A stretch of 38,676 nucleotides of DNA, from contig NZ_SKOG01000278.1 in NCBI RefSeq assembly GCF_007120195.1, positions 1 to 38,676 on the forward strand. Direction: 5' to 3'. The DNA is from Aquisalimonas sp. (GTDB taxonomy: Bacteria; Pseudomonadota; Gammaproteobacteria; Nitrococcales; Aquisalimonadaceae). Both the position numbers and the translations under genes were made by a program. Positions within the stretch are counted from its first letter, which is position 1, and each line of letters starts with the position of its first letter. The notes under the pieces are model-generated. The model worked only from the letters and a program-made list of their open reading frames with translations. It ran no database searches and was not told where the DNA came from. Below, piece by piece: positions 8,006 through 15,105 of the stretch.

Positions 8006-8758
8006 TCAGCGGCGGATTACATCGACCAGCAGCCCCGGCTGTTTCAGGCTTGTGAGCACGACGCGATCGAAGCGCTCGCCGCCGTCGAGGATGTGGCGGG
8101 CCGTCTCCTCGGCGGCGCGGCGGGCGGCGGGCGTGTCCACCATGTTGAGAACCGGTACCGGGGTGACATTGGCGCAGCCGCGCAGCATCCCCTGCGGATG
8201 GGTATAGAGCCGGGCCATGTCGGCTGGGGTGAGGAGCTGATCCTCGCACAGGCCCGTGATTGCCAGGACGCGGTCGAGGCGATGGGCGATGCGCTCGTTG
8301 ACCGGCCGTGCCAGGGCTTGCACGGAACCCACGAGCAGGGCGACGTCGGCGCACGCCGGAATTATCGGCTCATCATCGCGGGGTGCCTTGATCTGGCGCA
8401 TGCGGGCGCCGTCGGCCTTGACGACGGTGAGTGCGAAGGCGCCCTCACGGTGGATCGCCGCAAGGGTCTGTGCCGAGACGCCAGCCAGCCGGCCGACCTT
8501 GCTGCAGGGCTGGGCGTAGAGAATGCGCCCGGCGCTGTGACTCGGTACCCGGTCGCGCAGGGCGGTTTCCTCGTCCACCACCACGGCGGCAGCGAGTTTC
8601 GGCGGTGGCTGGTAGGTGAACACCGTGGCGGTCATGGCGGTGCGCCCGGGGTGGTGTTGCAGCAGGTGGTAGAGCAGGGTCTTCTTGCCGCCCGCACCGA
8701 CGGCGCAGACAATGCCCCGTTCGGCGCCCAGTGCTTCATACAGGGTGTCGCGACTCAT
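8006..8758 (-). CDS. yqeC: YqeC-family molybdoenzyme accessory protein
   Basis: A 250-residue protein resembling YqeC, a putative accessory factor originally tied to selenium-dependent molybdenum hydroxylases. Near the N-terminus is a P-loop-like GAGGKKT (21-27). A conserved VVKADGARMRQIKAP segment and a TGLCEDQLLTPADMARLYTHPQGMLRG stretch (quoted here only as landmarks from ITGLCED to the later THPQG) are typical of the family. ATG 8758 overlaps the stop of the upstream BNR gene (ATGA), implying translational coupling and favouring this start over a longer frame. The usual hydroxylase partners are absent, and FdhA here uses cysteine rather than selenocysteine, so a general molybdenum-cofactor role is more likely locally. 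The biochemical activity is not established. Confidence 0.75.
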   Translation of the reverse strand: MSRDTLYEALGAERGIVCAVGAGGKKTLLYHLLQHHPGRTAMTATVFTYQPPPKLAAAVVVDEETALRDRVPSHSAGRILYAQPCSKVGRLAGVSAQTLAAIHREGAFALTVVKADGARMRQIKAPRDDEPIIPACADVALLVGSVQALARPVNERIAHRLDRVLAITGLCEDQLLTPADMARLYTHPQGMLRGCANVTPVPVLNMVDTPAARRAAEETARHILDGGERFDRVVLTSLKQPGLLVDVIRR

Positions 8759-9882
8759 GGCACTCGCTCCGCGGGGACCACCGCTGCCGTGACAGAAAGG
8801 ATGCGCGGCAGGAACGCAGCCAGCAGCTTCCAGCGCTGGCCGCGGTCGCTGCTTGCGAAGAGGTGGCCGCCGGATGTGCCGAAATAGACACCGCATTCCG
8901 GCAGGTCATCCACATCCATGGCATCCCGCAGCACCGAGACGTAGGCGTGCTCCTGGGGCAGCCCCTTGGTCAGGGCGTGCCAGCTGTGCCCGGCGTTGGC
9001 CGTGCGATAGACGCGCAGCCGCCCGTCCACGGTCGTACGCAAGTGATTGCTGTCGATAGGGATGACATAGAGCGCGTCCGGGTCGGCCGTCTCGGTCACG
9101 GCCGCGTAGCCGAAGTCGCTCGGCAGGCCGGCGGTGATCTCCGTCCAGCGGTCGCCGGCATCGTCGCTGTGGTACACGCCGTGATAGCACTGGCGATAGA
9201 GACGATCGGACGTGCGCGGATGCACGACCAGGCGATGGATGTTGTGGCCGGTTTCTGGACTGGCCTGGGGCAGGTGCTCGGCGCGCACGCCGGCATTGAT
9301 CGGCGTCCAAGAGCGCCCGCCATCATCACTTCGAAATGCGCCTCCCGCGGAGACCGCCGCGAACATCCGGTTCGGGTTGTCCGCAGCGACATGGATGGAA
9401 TGCAGGAAAAATCCGCCCCGCGCCGGTTCCCAGGTGTCGCGAGAGGGATGATGATTGATGCCCTGGACTCCGGCCCAGGAGCCGCCTGCGTCGGTGGTCA
9501 CGAACAGCCCCGCGGGGTCAATGCCGGCGTACACCGTCTCCGGCGCGTCGGCTGCCCCGGGCGCCAGGAACCAGATCGCCCGCAACGCGGATTCCTGTTC
9601 GCCAGGGGGATGGCTCGGCCGCGCCGGCAGGGAGTCCCAGGACGCGCCGGCATCGTCGCTGCGGTAGACGTGGCTGCCCCAGATCGGGTGATTGGCCGCG
9701 GCATAACCGCGGGTAGGCCGGCGCGGGTCCAGCCAGGCGTGGAGGACCTCGTAGCCGGCGATCAGGGGACCCTCCATGCGCCATGCGTCCCGCTCGGTGT
9801 CGCTAACCAAGCGGAACAGTCCCTTTTGGGTGCCGACCAGCAGAATAACGCGGGCGTGGCGGTGCCGAGTGGATGGACCCAT
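8755..9882 (-). CDS. WD40/YVTN/BNR-repeat beta-propeller protein (sialidase-like fold)
   Basis: A 375-residue protein with about six Asp-box (BNR) motifs of the form S-x-D-x-G-x-x-W: YRSDDAGASW, TTDAGGSW, RSDDGGRSW, HSDDAGDRW, RTANAGHSW and SSDRGQRW. This predicts a six- or seven-bladed beta-propeller. No signal peptide is visible with the chosen start, so a cytosolic location is likely. ATG 9882 has a near-perfect GAGGAG ribosome site; the longer open frame has none. It overlaps yqeC by four bases and is divergent from the JAMM/E1 pair. Such propellers occur beside MoaD/ThiS-like genes in other genomes, but the function is unknown. Sialidase activity is not supported, since the catalytic residues of true sialidases were not seen. 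Confidence 0.75.
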   Translation of the reverse strand: MGPSTRHRHARVILLVGTQKGLFRLVSDTERDAWRMEGPLIAGYEVLHAWLDPRRPTRGYAAANHPIWGSHVYRSDDAGASWDSLPARPSHPPGEQESALRAIWFLAPGAADAPETVYAGIDPAGLFVTTDAGGSWAGVQGINHHPSRDTWEPARGGFFLHSIHVAADNPNRMFAAVSAGGAFRSDDGGRSWTPINAGVRAEHLPQASPETGHNIHRLVVHPRTSDRLYRQCYHGVYHSDDAGDRWTEITAGLPSDFGYAAVTETADPDALYVIPIDSNHLRTTVDGRLRVYRTANAGHSWHALTKGLPQEHAYVSVLRDAMDVDDLPECGVYFGTSGGHLFASSDRGQRWKLLAAFLPRILSVTAAVVPAERVP

Positions 9883-9986
9883 GTGACTCCTCAGGTTGCG
9901 CTCGGTTGTGAGTCGGGACGCGCGTTGGCACGCATTGCACCAGATAAAGGGGGCGTGCGGCGATCCTGAACTGATATCATAAGGCC

Positions 9987-10385
9987 ATGAGTGAGACGCA
10001 ACTGCTTTCCGGTCTGCGCGGGGCGCTGGTTGCACACGCGCGCAGAGCGGCGCCCGAAGAGGCCTGTGGCCTATTGCTCGGACAGCACGACCGTCCCACG
10101 GAGGTCGTTCGTTTGAGCAATCACGCCCACCAGCCTGTCCGCCGCTACGCCCTGGATCCGCTGGAGTACATGCAGGTGGAACGCTCCGCTGATCAGCGCG
10201 GGCTCGCCGTGGTCGGCGTCTGGCACAGCCACCCGGATGGCGGTGCGGAACCCTCGGAGACAGACCGCCGCGCAGCCTGGCCGGGGTGGCTGTACATCAT
10301 CGTCGGCTTACCCGCATCGGGCGACCCGGAGATTCGTGGCTGGCGGCTGCATGGTAACCGCTTTTGTGAGGACACGCTGCGCTGA
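9987..10385 (+). CDS. JAMM/MPN+ metalloprotease (Mov34/JAB family)
   Basis: A 132-residue JAB-domain protein. The zinc protease signature is complete: Glu25 in EEACGLLLG, and H80-S-H82-P ... S90-x-x-D93 in VWHSHPDGGAEPSETD. Prokaryotic JAMM proteins of this type are linked to ubiquitin-like ThiS/MoaD proteins and can cleave after their C-terminal Gly-Gly or remove C-terminal extensions. The stop codon overlaps the start of the next gene (TGATG), and that gene encodes a ubiquitin-like domain fused to rhodanese and E1 domains. A substrate-protease relationship is therefore the natural inference. AAGG precedes the ATG, and the upstream gene is divergent. Confidence 0.9.
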   Translation: MSETQLLSGLRGALVAHARRAAPEEACGLLLGQHDRPTEVVRLSNHAHQPVRRYALDPLEYMQVERSADQRGLAVVGVWHSHPDGGAEPSETDRRAAWPGWLYIIVGLPASGDPEIRGWRLHGNRFCEDTLR

Positions 10386-11830
10386 TGCCCGTCGTGACCG
10401 TACGCTTGCCCACGCCATTGCGCCCGCACGCCGGGGGGGCGCCGGAGCTCAGCCTTGAGGCCAGCACGCTCGCGGAGCTCCTGACCCGTGTCGCGGAGGA
10501 TTACCCCGGGCTGGGACAACGGCTGTTGACGCCCGAGGGGGACGTGCGGGCGTTTGTCAATATCTTCGTGGGTGAACACAACATGTCGGCCCTGGATGGG
10601 CAGCAGACCGAGCTTGAGGACGGACAGGTGATCTCCATTCTGCCCGCCGTCGCCGGCGGCTCGGGTAAGGCCCGTGATCGCCACCTGGAGCGCCTGCGTC
10701 AGGAAGTCGGTGAGCTCGAGCCCCTTCAGGCGCAGGCCATGGCGGCTGACGGGGCGGCGCTTATCGACGTTCGCGAGCCTGACGAAATCGCCTCGGGGAG
10801 CCCGGAGGGGGCGCTGCGCATGGGGCGTGGTTACCTGGAGCTGCGCATTGAGGAGGAAATCCCCGACCTCGATCGTCCCGTGATTGTCTTGTGCGCGAGT
10901 GGGTCGCGTTCGCTGCTTGCGGGCGGCGATCTACGCCGGCTGGGCTATAGCCGCGTTTACTCCGTCGCCGGCGGGTTCAACCGCTGGAAGGACGACGGGC
11001 TGCCATTTACCGTGCCCCGGGTGCTGGACGCGGATGCCCGCGCGCGGTACGCCCGCCACCTGCTTATGCCGGAAGTAGGTGAGAGGGGGCAAATGCGGCT
11101 TATGGACAGCAAGGTGTTGCTGGTCGGGGCCGGGGGGCTTGGCTCGCCGGCGGCTTTGTACCTGGCCGCCGCCGGCGTGGGCCGCATTGGTATTGTCGAC
11201 CATGACGTGGTCGATCGCAGCAACCTGCAGCGGCAGGTCATCCACAGTGAAGAGCGCGTCGGCGAGTCCAAGGTCGCTTCCGCGCGGGAGGCGATTCGCC
11301 AGCTCAACAGCGCGGTGACCGTCACAGGGCATGCGTGTTACCTCAACTCCGAGAATGTGGAAGACATCTTCGGTGATTACGACGTGATCCTCGACGGTGC
11401 GGACAACTTTCCCACCCGCTACCTGGTGAATGACGCCTGCGTGAAGCTCGGCATTCCCAATGTCCACGGTGCCGTCTACCGCTTCGAGGGCCAATTGTCG
11501 GTGTTCTGGCCCGGCCGTGCGGGCGCCCCAGGGCCCTGTTATCGCTGTCTCTTCCCGGAGCCACCGCCGCCTGAACTCGCTCCCTCGTGCGCCGAGGCCG
11601 GTGTGCTCGGTATTCTCCCCGGTGTCATCGGGCTGATGCAGTCGGTTGAGACGATCAAACTGCTACTTGGCGTGGGGGAGCCGCTCGTGGGGCGGTTGCT
11701 GCACTACGATGCCCTGGCGGCGCGTTTCCACGAGCTCAAGGTTGAGCGAGACGTGGGCTGTGCGTACTGCGGTGAGGGCCAAGTGTTTCCGGGGTATGTG
11801 GACTACCAGCTGTTTTGCGGCCAGGGGTAA
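10385..11830 (+). CDS. Ubiquitin-like (MoaD/ThiS) - rhodanese - E1-like (MoeB/ThiF) fusion
   Basis: A 481-residue three-domain protein. Residues 1-92 are a MoaD/ThiS-like beta-grasp domain ending ILPAVAGG, so the terminal Gly-Gly (91-92) is internal. Residues about 105-208 are a rhodanese domain with a candidate active-site Cys170 (VLCASGSRS). Residues about 215-481 are an adenylating E1 domain: GAGGLG nucleotide loop at 248-253, the D-x-V-D-x-S-N-L-x-R-Q motif, zinc pairs CYRC (385/388) and CAYC (459/462), and Cys402 in SCAEAGVLG. It should activate and sulfurate a MoaD-type carrier for molybdopterin synthesis, with the rhodanese as sulfur donor. A free carrier would require cleavage after Gly92, plausibly by the overlapping JAMM protease. 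The order differs from MOCS3, where rhodanese follows E1. Confidence 0.9.
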   Translation: MPVVTVRLPTPLRPHAGGAPELSLEASTLAELLTRVAEDYPGLGQRLLTPEGDVRAFVNIFVGEHNMSALDGQQTELEDGQVISILPAVAGGSGKARDRHLERLRQEVGELEPLQAQAMAADGAALIDVREPDEIASGSPEGALRMGRGYLELRIEEEIPDLDRPVIVLCASGSRSLLAGGDLRRLGYSRVYSVAGGFNRWKDDGLPFTVPRVLDADARARYARHLLMPEVGERGQMRLMDSKVLLVGAGGLGSPAALYLAAAGVGRIGIVDHDVVDRSNLQRQVIHSEERVGESKVASAREAIRQLNSAVTVTGHACYLNSENVEDIFGDYDVILDGADNFPTRYLVNDACVKLGIPNVHGAVYRFEGQLSVFWPGRAGAPGPCYRCLFPEPPPPELAPSCAEAGVLGILPGVIGLMQSVETIKLLLGVGEPLVGRLLHYDALAARFHELKVERDVGCAYCGEGQVFPGYVDYQLFCGQG

Positions 11831-11852
11831 TGGTCTTGCCCCGGATGCCGGG

Positions 11853-13130
11853 TTAACCCATCACGCCTTCGAACGGCTGCACCTCCACACGGCTTCCCGC
11901 GGCAACATCGCCGCCGTCGTGGGGTAGTACGATGAAGCAGTTGGCCAGGCTGACCGAGCGCAGAATGCCGGACCCCTGGCTGCCTGTTGTCGTCACCACA
12001 AGCTCGCCGTCGCCATCGCGGCTGAGCACCCCGCGCTGGAATTCTGTCCGTCCCGGGCGCTTGCGCAAGGCATTCGCGGTGCGCACACGAAATGTCATGG
12101 GCGGTTGCGGGTCTTCGCCCATGAGCCGTCGTAGCGCCGGCTGCACGATCTGGTACCAGGTGGCAACCACGGAGACCGGATTGCCCGGCAGCCCGAAGAA
12201 ACGGGCCTGCCCAATGGTGCCGAACGCCAGCGGCCGCCCTGGGCGCATGGCGATCTTCCAGAAGGCCACCTCGCCAAGTCGGCCCATGATCTCCTTGACG
12301 AAATCGGCCTCCCCTACCGAAACCCCACCCGAGGTGATAATGGCGTCCGCAAAGGAGGCGGCATCGGTAAATGCCTGTTCCATCACGTGGGGATCATCCG
12401 CCACCACGCCCATGTCCGTCGCTTCCACGCCCAACCGCTGCAGGGCAGCAAACAGGGTGTAGCGGTTGCTGTCGTAGATCTGACCCGGTTCCAGGGTCGA
12501 GCCCGCGATGCGCAGCTCATCCCCGGTGGAGAAGAAGGCCACCCGTACCCGCCGGTAGACAGGGACTTCCACCAGTCCGAGGCTGCCGAGCATGCCCAGC
12601 TCTGCCGGACCGACGCGTTGTCCGGCCATGAGGACGGTATCCCCCTGCAACAGATCCTCCCCCGCGGGACGCACATTCTGACCTGGCGTCTCCGCGGCTT
12701 GAATCGTGATCTGCCTACCCGCGCATTGAACGTTTTCCTGCATGACGACCGTGTCGGCGCCGGGCGGAATCGGAGCGCCGGTCATGATTCGCACACATTC
12801 CCCCGGCTGCATCGCCCGGGTAAAGGAAGCCCCCGCGAGCACGGTTCCGACACAGGCAAGTGTTTGCGTTCCCGCCGCGGGAATGTCCGCGCCCCGCAGG
12901 GCGTAGCCGTCCATGGCGGCGTTGTCCTGGGCAGGGACGTTGATGCTGGACTGGACCGGTGCGGCGAGGACGCGCCCCAGTGCCTGGCGCACAGTCACCC
13001 GTTCCGTACCGTGCACCGGCTCGATGACCGTGCGTATGCGCTCCCACGCGGCTTCTACGGGGAGGGAGCGTGGATCATGATCACTCCGGCAGGAGGGCTC
13101 ATTTTGGAACGCTGTGTCTTTATCAGTCAT
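11853..13130 (-). CDS. moeA: Molybdopterin molybdenumtransferase MoeA
   Basis: A 425-residue cytosolic enzyme that inserts molybdate into adenylylated molybdopterin. Signature regions are present in order: the QDNAAMDGYALR segment, IMTGAPIPPGADTVVMQE, FFSTGDEL, GQIYDSNRYTL, ITSGGVSVGEADFVK, MRPGRPLAFG and the late FGLPGNPVSVV. ATG 13130 was chosen; upstream in-frame codons extend into the divergent DUF6494 gene and lack similarity. Its ribosome site is weak (GGGT). It is convergent with the E1 fusion (22-base gap) and divergent from the small gene at 13189, within the molybdenum-cofactor cluster that precedes formate dehydrogenase. Confidence 0.95.
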   Translation of the reverse strand: MTDKDTAFQNEPSCRSDHDPRSLPVEAAWERIRTVIEPVHGTERVTVRQALGRVLAAPVQSSINVPAQDNAAMDGYALRGADIPAAGTQTLACVGTVLAGASFTRAMQPGECVRIMTGAPIPPGADTVVMQENVQCAGRQITIQAAETPGQNVRPAGEDLLQGDTVLMAGQRVGPAELGMLGSLGLVEVPVYRRVRVAFFSTGDELRIAGSTLEPGQIYDSNRYTLFAALQRLGVEATDMGVVADDPHVMEQAFTDAASFADAIITSGGVSVGEADFVKEIMGRLGEVAFWKIAMRPGRPLAFGTIGQARFFGLPGNPVSVVATWYQIVQPALRRLMGEDPQPPMTFRVRTANALRKRPGRTEFQRGVLSRDGDGELVVTTTGSQGSGILRSVSLANCFIVLPHDGGDVAAGSRVEVQPFEGVMG

Positions 13131-13188
13131 GATACCCGGGAAACCCATTAGTGGGTTGCTCTGTTCGTTTACCCAAGACAGGTGTGCC

Positions 13189-13401
13189 ATGAGTGATGAT
13201 GCCCTGAATATGCAGATTCGCAAATGCCTCAAGCAGTTTGGGGTGACCTCGCAGCAGGAGATTGAGCGTGCGCTTGGCGCGGCCCTCGAGAGTGGCAAGC
13301 TCGGCGGCAATGAGACCCTCACCGTGCGAATGACCCTGGAGGTCGATGGACTGGACCTGCGTCATACGATCAGTGGTGAACTCGACTTGAATTCAGACTG
13401 A
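13189..13401 (+). CDS. Small DUF6494-type protein
   Basis: A 70-residue protein with no catalytic motif. From memory it matches the DUF6494 pattern: an N-terminal helical stretch (DALNMQIRKCLKQFGVTSQQEIE), then SGKLGGNETL, and a beta-strand-rich end (VRMTLEVDGLDLRHTISGELDL). No signal peptide or membrane segment is seen. The start ATG 13189 has AGACAGG upstream; the longer in-frame start falls within the moeA leader. It lies divergently, 58 bases from moeA, and just before the FDH promoter region, so a role tied to molybdenum-enzyme maturation is possible but unproven. Confidence 0.75.
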   Translation: MSDDALNMQIRKCLKQFGVTSQQEIERALGAALESGKLGGNETLTVRMTLEVDGLDLRHTISGELDLNSD

Positions 13402-13862
13402 CGGCAAGCGCCGGTCATTGGCTTGGCGGCACCCGAGGCTGTCACCGAAGTATCGTGTCGGCGTTAGTCGCTGCACGGCTTGGTTTCTGCACGCCGCATC
13501 CGTGGGAGACGGCTCGCGTCGGTGTGATGAAACGATGCACTGCTGCACCGCCGCATGGTGCAATGTGACCCGCTTCAGGTGGCAGATGGATGTCGGAGCT
13601 TGTCGCCTGACCGCTGCGGCGATCGTGTCAAACCAGGCGGCGTGATGGGGGAGAGGCACTTTTGGTCTGGCTGCCAGTGATTCCCCGTTCATGGCTTTAT
13701 GCAGTTTCATAACTAACTGAACGAAAAGGGTATTATTTTTTGTCTCAACGCCAAGAGGCGAGTTGACGGCTGCGATGCGGCGGGTTGAACGGATCGTTGT
13801 CGACGGCATGAAACTGCCACCTATCTGTCGGATCTGCCACTTTGTGCCATAATTTTTCTGAG
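13402..13862 (+). promoter_or_regulatory. Upstream region of the FDH operon with candidate activator sites
   Basis: No gene is supported in this stretch. Notable features are a dyad TCAACGCC-aaga-GGCG-ag-TTGA at 13747-13766, about 110 bases above the -24 element, the usual distance for a sigma-54 activator site. A second dyad TGCACC-N7-GGTGCA is at 13544-13562. GTGGCAGAT occurs at 13579 and again inverted at 13832-13840. An AT-rich run near 13720-13742 could bend. None is matched to a known activator. Confidence 0.35.
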
Positions 13863-13878
13863 TGGCACCGGTCTTGCT
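13863..13878 (+). promoter_or_regulatory. Sigma-54 (-24/-12) promoter of the formate dehydrogenase operon
   Basis: TGGCAC (13863-13868), five bases, then TTGCT (13874-13878). This matches the RpoN consensus TGGCAC-N5-TTGC[A/T] at every defined position, with the GG and GC doublets at correct spacing. Transcription would start near 13889, about 40 bases before the preferred start of the DUF3305 gene. An enhancer-binding activator would be required; an orphan one is encoded at 3128-4534. Confidence 0.85.
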
Positions 13879-13928
13879 ACAGGTTTTGCCGGGGCGTATG
13901 GGTCATGTGGAGGAAAGGCGTGCAGGAT

Positions 13929-14471
13929 GTGACTGACGGCAATCGGCCCGCAGGTTGGAGCGAGGACGCTGTGCTCCCGGCAGCGGTGATCATCGCGCAC
14001 ACGGCGGCCGGGCGATCCGAGGTCAACGGCGTTGTCGTGGGGCGGAGGTTTGCCAGCGAGTCCCGCCACTGCACCTGTATTCGCTCAGACGACGAGGCAA
14101 GCCTGTATTTGTGGTCCGGATTCACCCTCCGGTTGCGCCGCCCGCTGGCCGAGGACTACTACCTGAATATTCGCGGCGATGTGCCCGCGGTGTTTGTCAT
14201 CGGCCGCCTGCAAGAGGGTGGTTTCACGCCAGAGCGCGTGACTGTCAGTCTGGATGAAGCACAGGACCTGGACGCCACGGAATCACGTCGCTCTGATGAG
14301 ACGGTCAAGCGTACGGCGATGCCCCCGGAAGTCTACCGGTGGGTGGAAGCCTTCGTACTGAATCACTACGAACCGCGCAGGAAGGGGGGCAAGGGGCGCG
14401 GAAAGAAACGCAGCAAAGCGGTGTATGACGCAGAGGTTGGTGACCAGGCGGAACAGGAGGGCGAGTCTTGA
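13929..14471 (+). CDS. DUF3305 protein, FDH operon accessory
   Basis: A 180-residue protein with the DUF3305 pattern: an early beta-rich block (VIIAHTAAGRSEVNGVVV), LYLWSGFTLRLRRPLAEDYYLNI in the middle, a VTVSLDEAQD segment, and MPPEVYRWVEAFVLNHYEP followed by a lysine/arginine-rich tail. The family is found almost only beside formate dehydrogenase genes with DUF3306 and TorD; its function is unknown, probably assembly. I prefer GTG 13929, which has AGGAAAGG ten bases upstream. ATG 13905 is the alternative, with no clear ribosome site. The open frame back to 13842 includes the promoter and cannot be translated from it. It overlaps the next gene by four bases. Confidence 0.8.
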   Translation: MTDGNRPAGWSEDAVLPAAVIIAHTAAGRSEVNGVVVGRRFASESRHCTCIRSDDEASLYLWSGFTLRLRRPLAEDYYLNIRGDVPAVFVIGRLQEGGFTPERVTVSLDEAQDLDATESRRSDETVKRTAMPPEVYRWVEAFVLNHYEPRRKGGKGRGKKRSKAVYDAEVGDQAEQEGES

Positions 14472-15088
14472 CGGAGCATGAGCGCCAAACCGTTGAGTCG
14501 GGCTTCTTTGAGCGTTGGTCGCGTCGAAAGGCGGGGAGGCGGCAGGGTGAGCTGTTGCCCGATGAACCCGAAGGCCTGAGCGATCCAGACCTGCCCGGCG
14601 AACAGACTGATGCGCAGCCGCAACGAGAGGAGGCACCGGTACGTATCGATGCCCGCACCGGCAAGCCCTTTGATGAATTGACGGACGCCGACATGCCCGA
14701 TGTGGAATCCCTCTCCCAGGATTCTGACGTCAGTATGTTTCTGGCGCGCAACATCAGCCCCACGTTGCGCAGGCAGGCGTTACGCAAGTTGTTTCATATG
14801 CCCAAGTTCAACAAGGTCTCCCTGTGCGCCGAGTACGCCGGGGACTACACCACGTGGCAGCCCATCGGCGATGTCGTCCCTCATGACTGGAAGCGCGCCA
14901 TCACCCGGGAGGCCGAACGGGCGCGGCAGAAGCTCGCCGCCATGGACGAAGCTCAGGGCGAGTCCGAGACCACCGCTGAAGCCGCCGATAGGCAGGGATC
15001 CCCGCAATCGGAGGAGCAGACAGTGGCCCAATCGCGGCGAGCCGGGGCGCCTCGGGACGGCGGCCAGACCGGTGACCCTGACGAGTAA
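14468..15088 (+). CDS. DUF3306 protein, FDH operon accessory (TTG start)
   Basis: A 206-residue soluble, highly charged protein of the DUF3306 type. The N-terminal FFERWSRRK motif is characteristic, as is the central block with LDP-like PDVESL, FLARNISPTLRRQALRKLFHMPKFN and the D-Y-T-T-W-Q-P-I segment. The C-terminal 60 residues are low-complexity, rich in Glu, Gln, Ala and Gly. The start is TTG 14468: AGGAGG lies eight bases upstream, the codon overlaps the previous stop, and the next methionine would remove the conserved RWSRRK. The overlap implies translational coupling with DUF3305. A role in FDH maturation is inferred from context only. Confidence 0.82.
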   Translation: MTEHERQTVESGFFERWSRRKAGRRQGELLPDEPEGLSDPDLPGEQTDAQPQREEAPVRIDARTGKPFDELTDADMPDVESLSQDSDVSMFLARNISPTLRRQALRKLFHMPKFNKVSLCAEYAGDYTTWQPIGDVVPHDWKRAITREAERARQKLAAMDEAQGESETTAEAADRQGSPQSEEQTVAQSRRAGAPRDGGQTGDPDE

Positions 15089-15105
15089 CCGAATCATGAG
15101 GTTTG

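Noticed and set aside
13842-13928. Upstream start for the DUF3305 gene at 13842
   Set aside because: This segment contains the -24/-12 promoter, so it would not be on the transcript. No ribosome site supports it.
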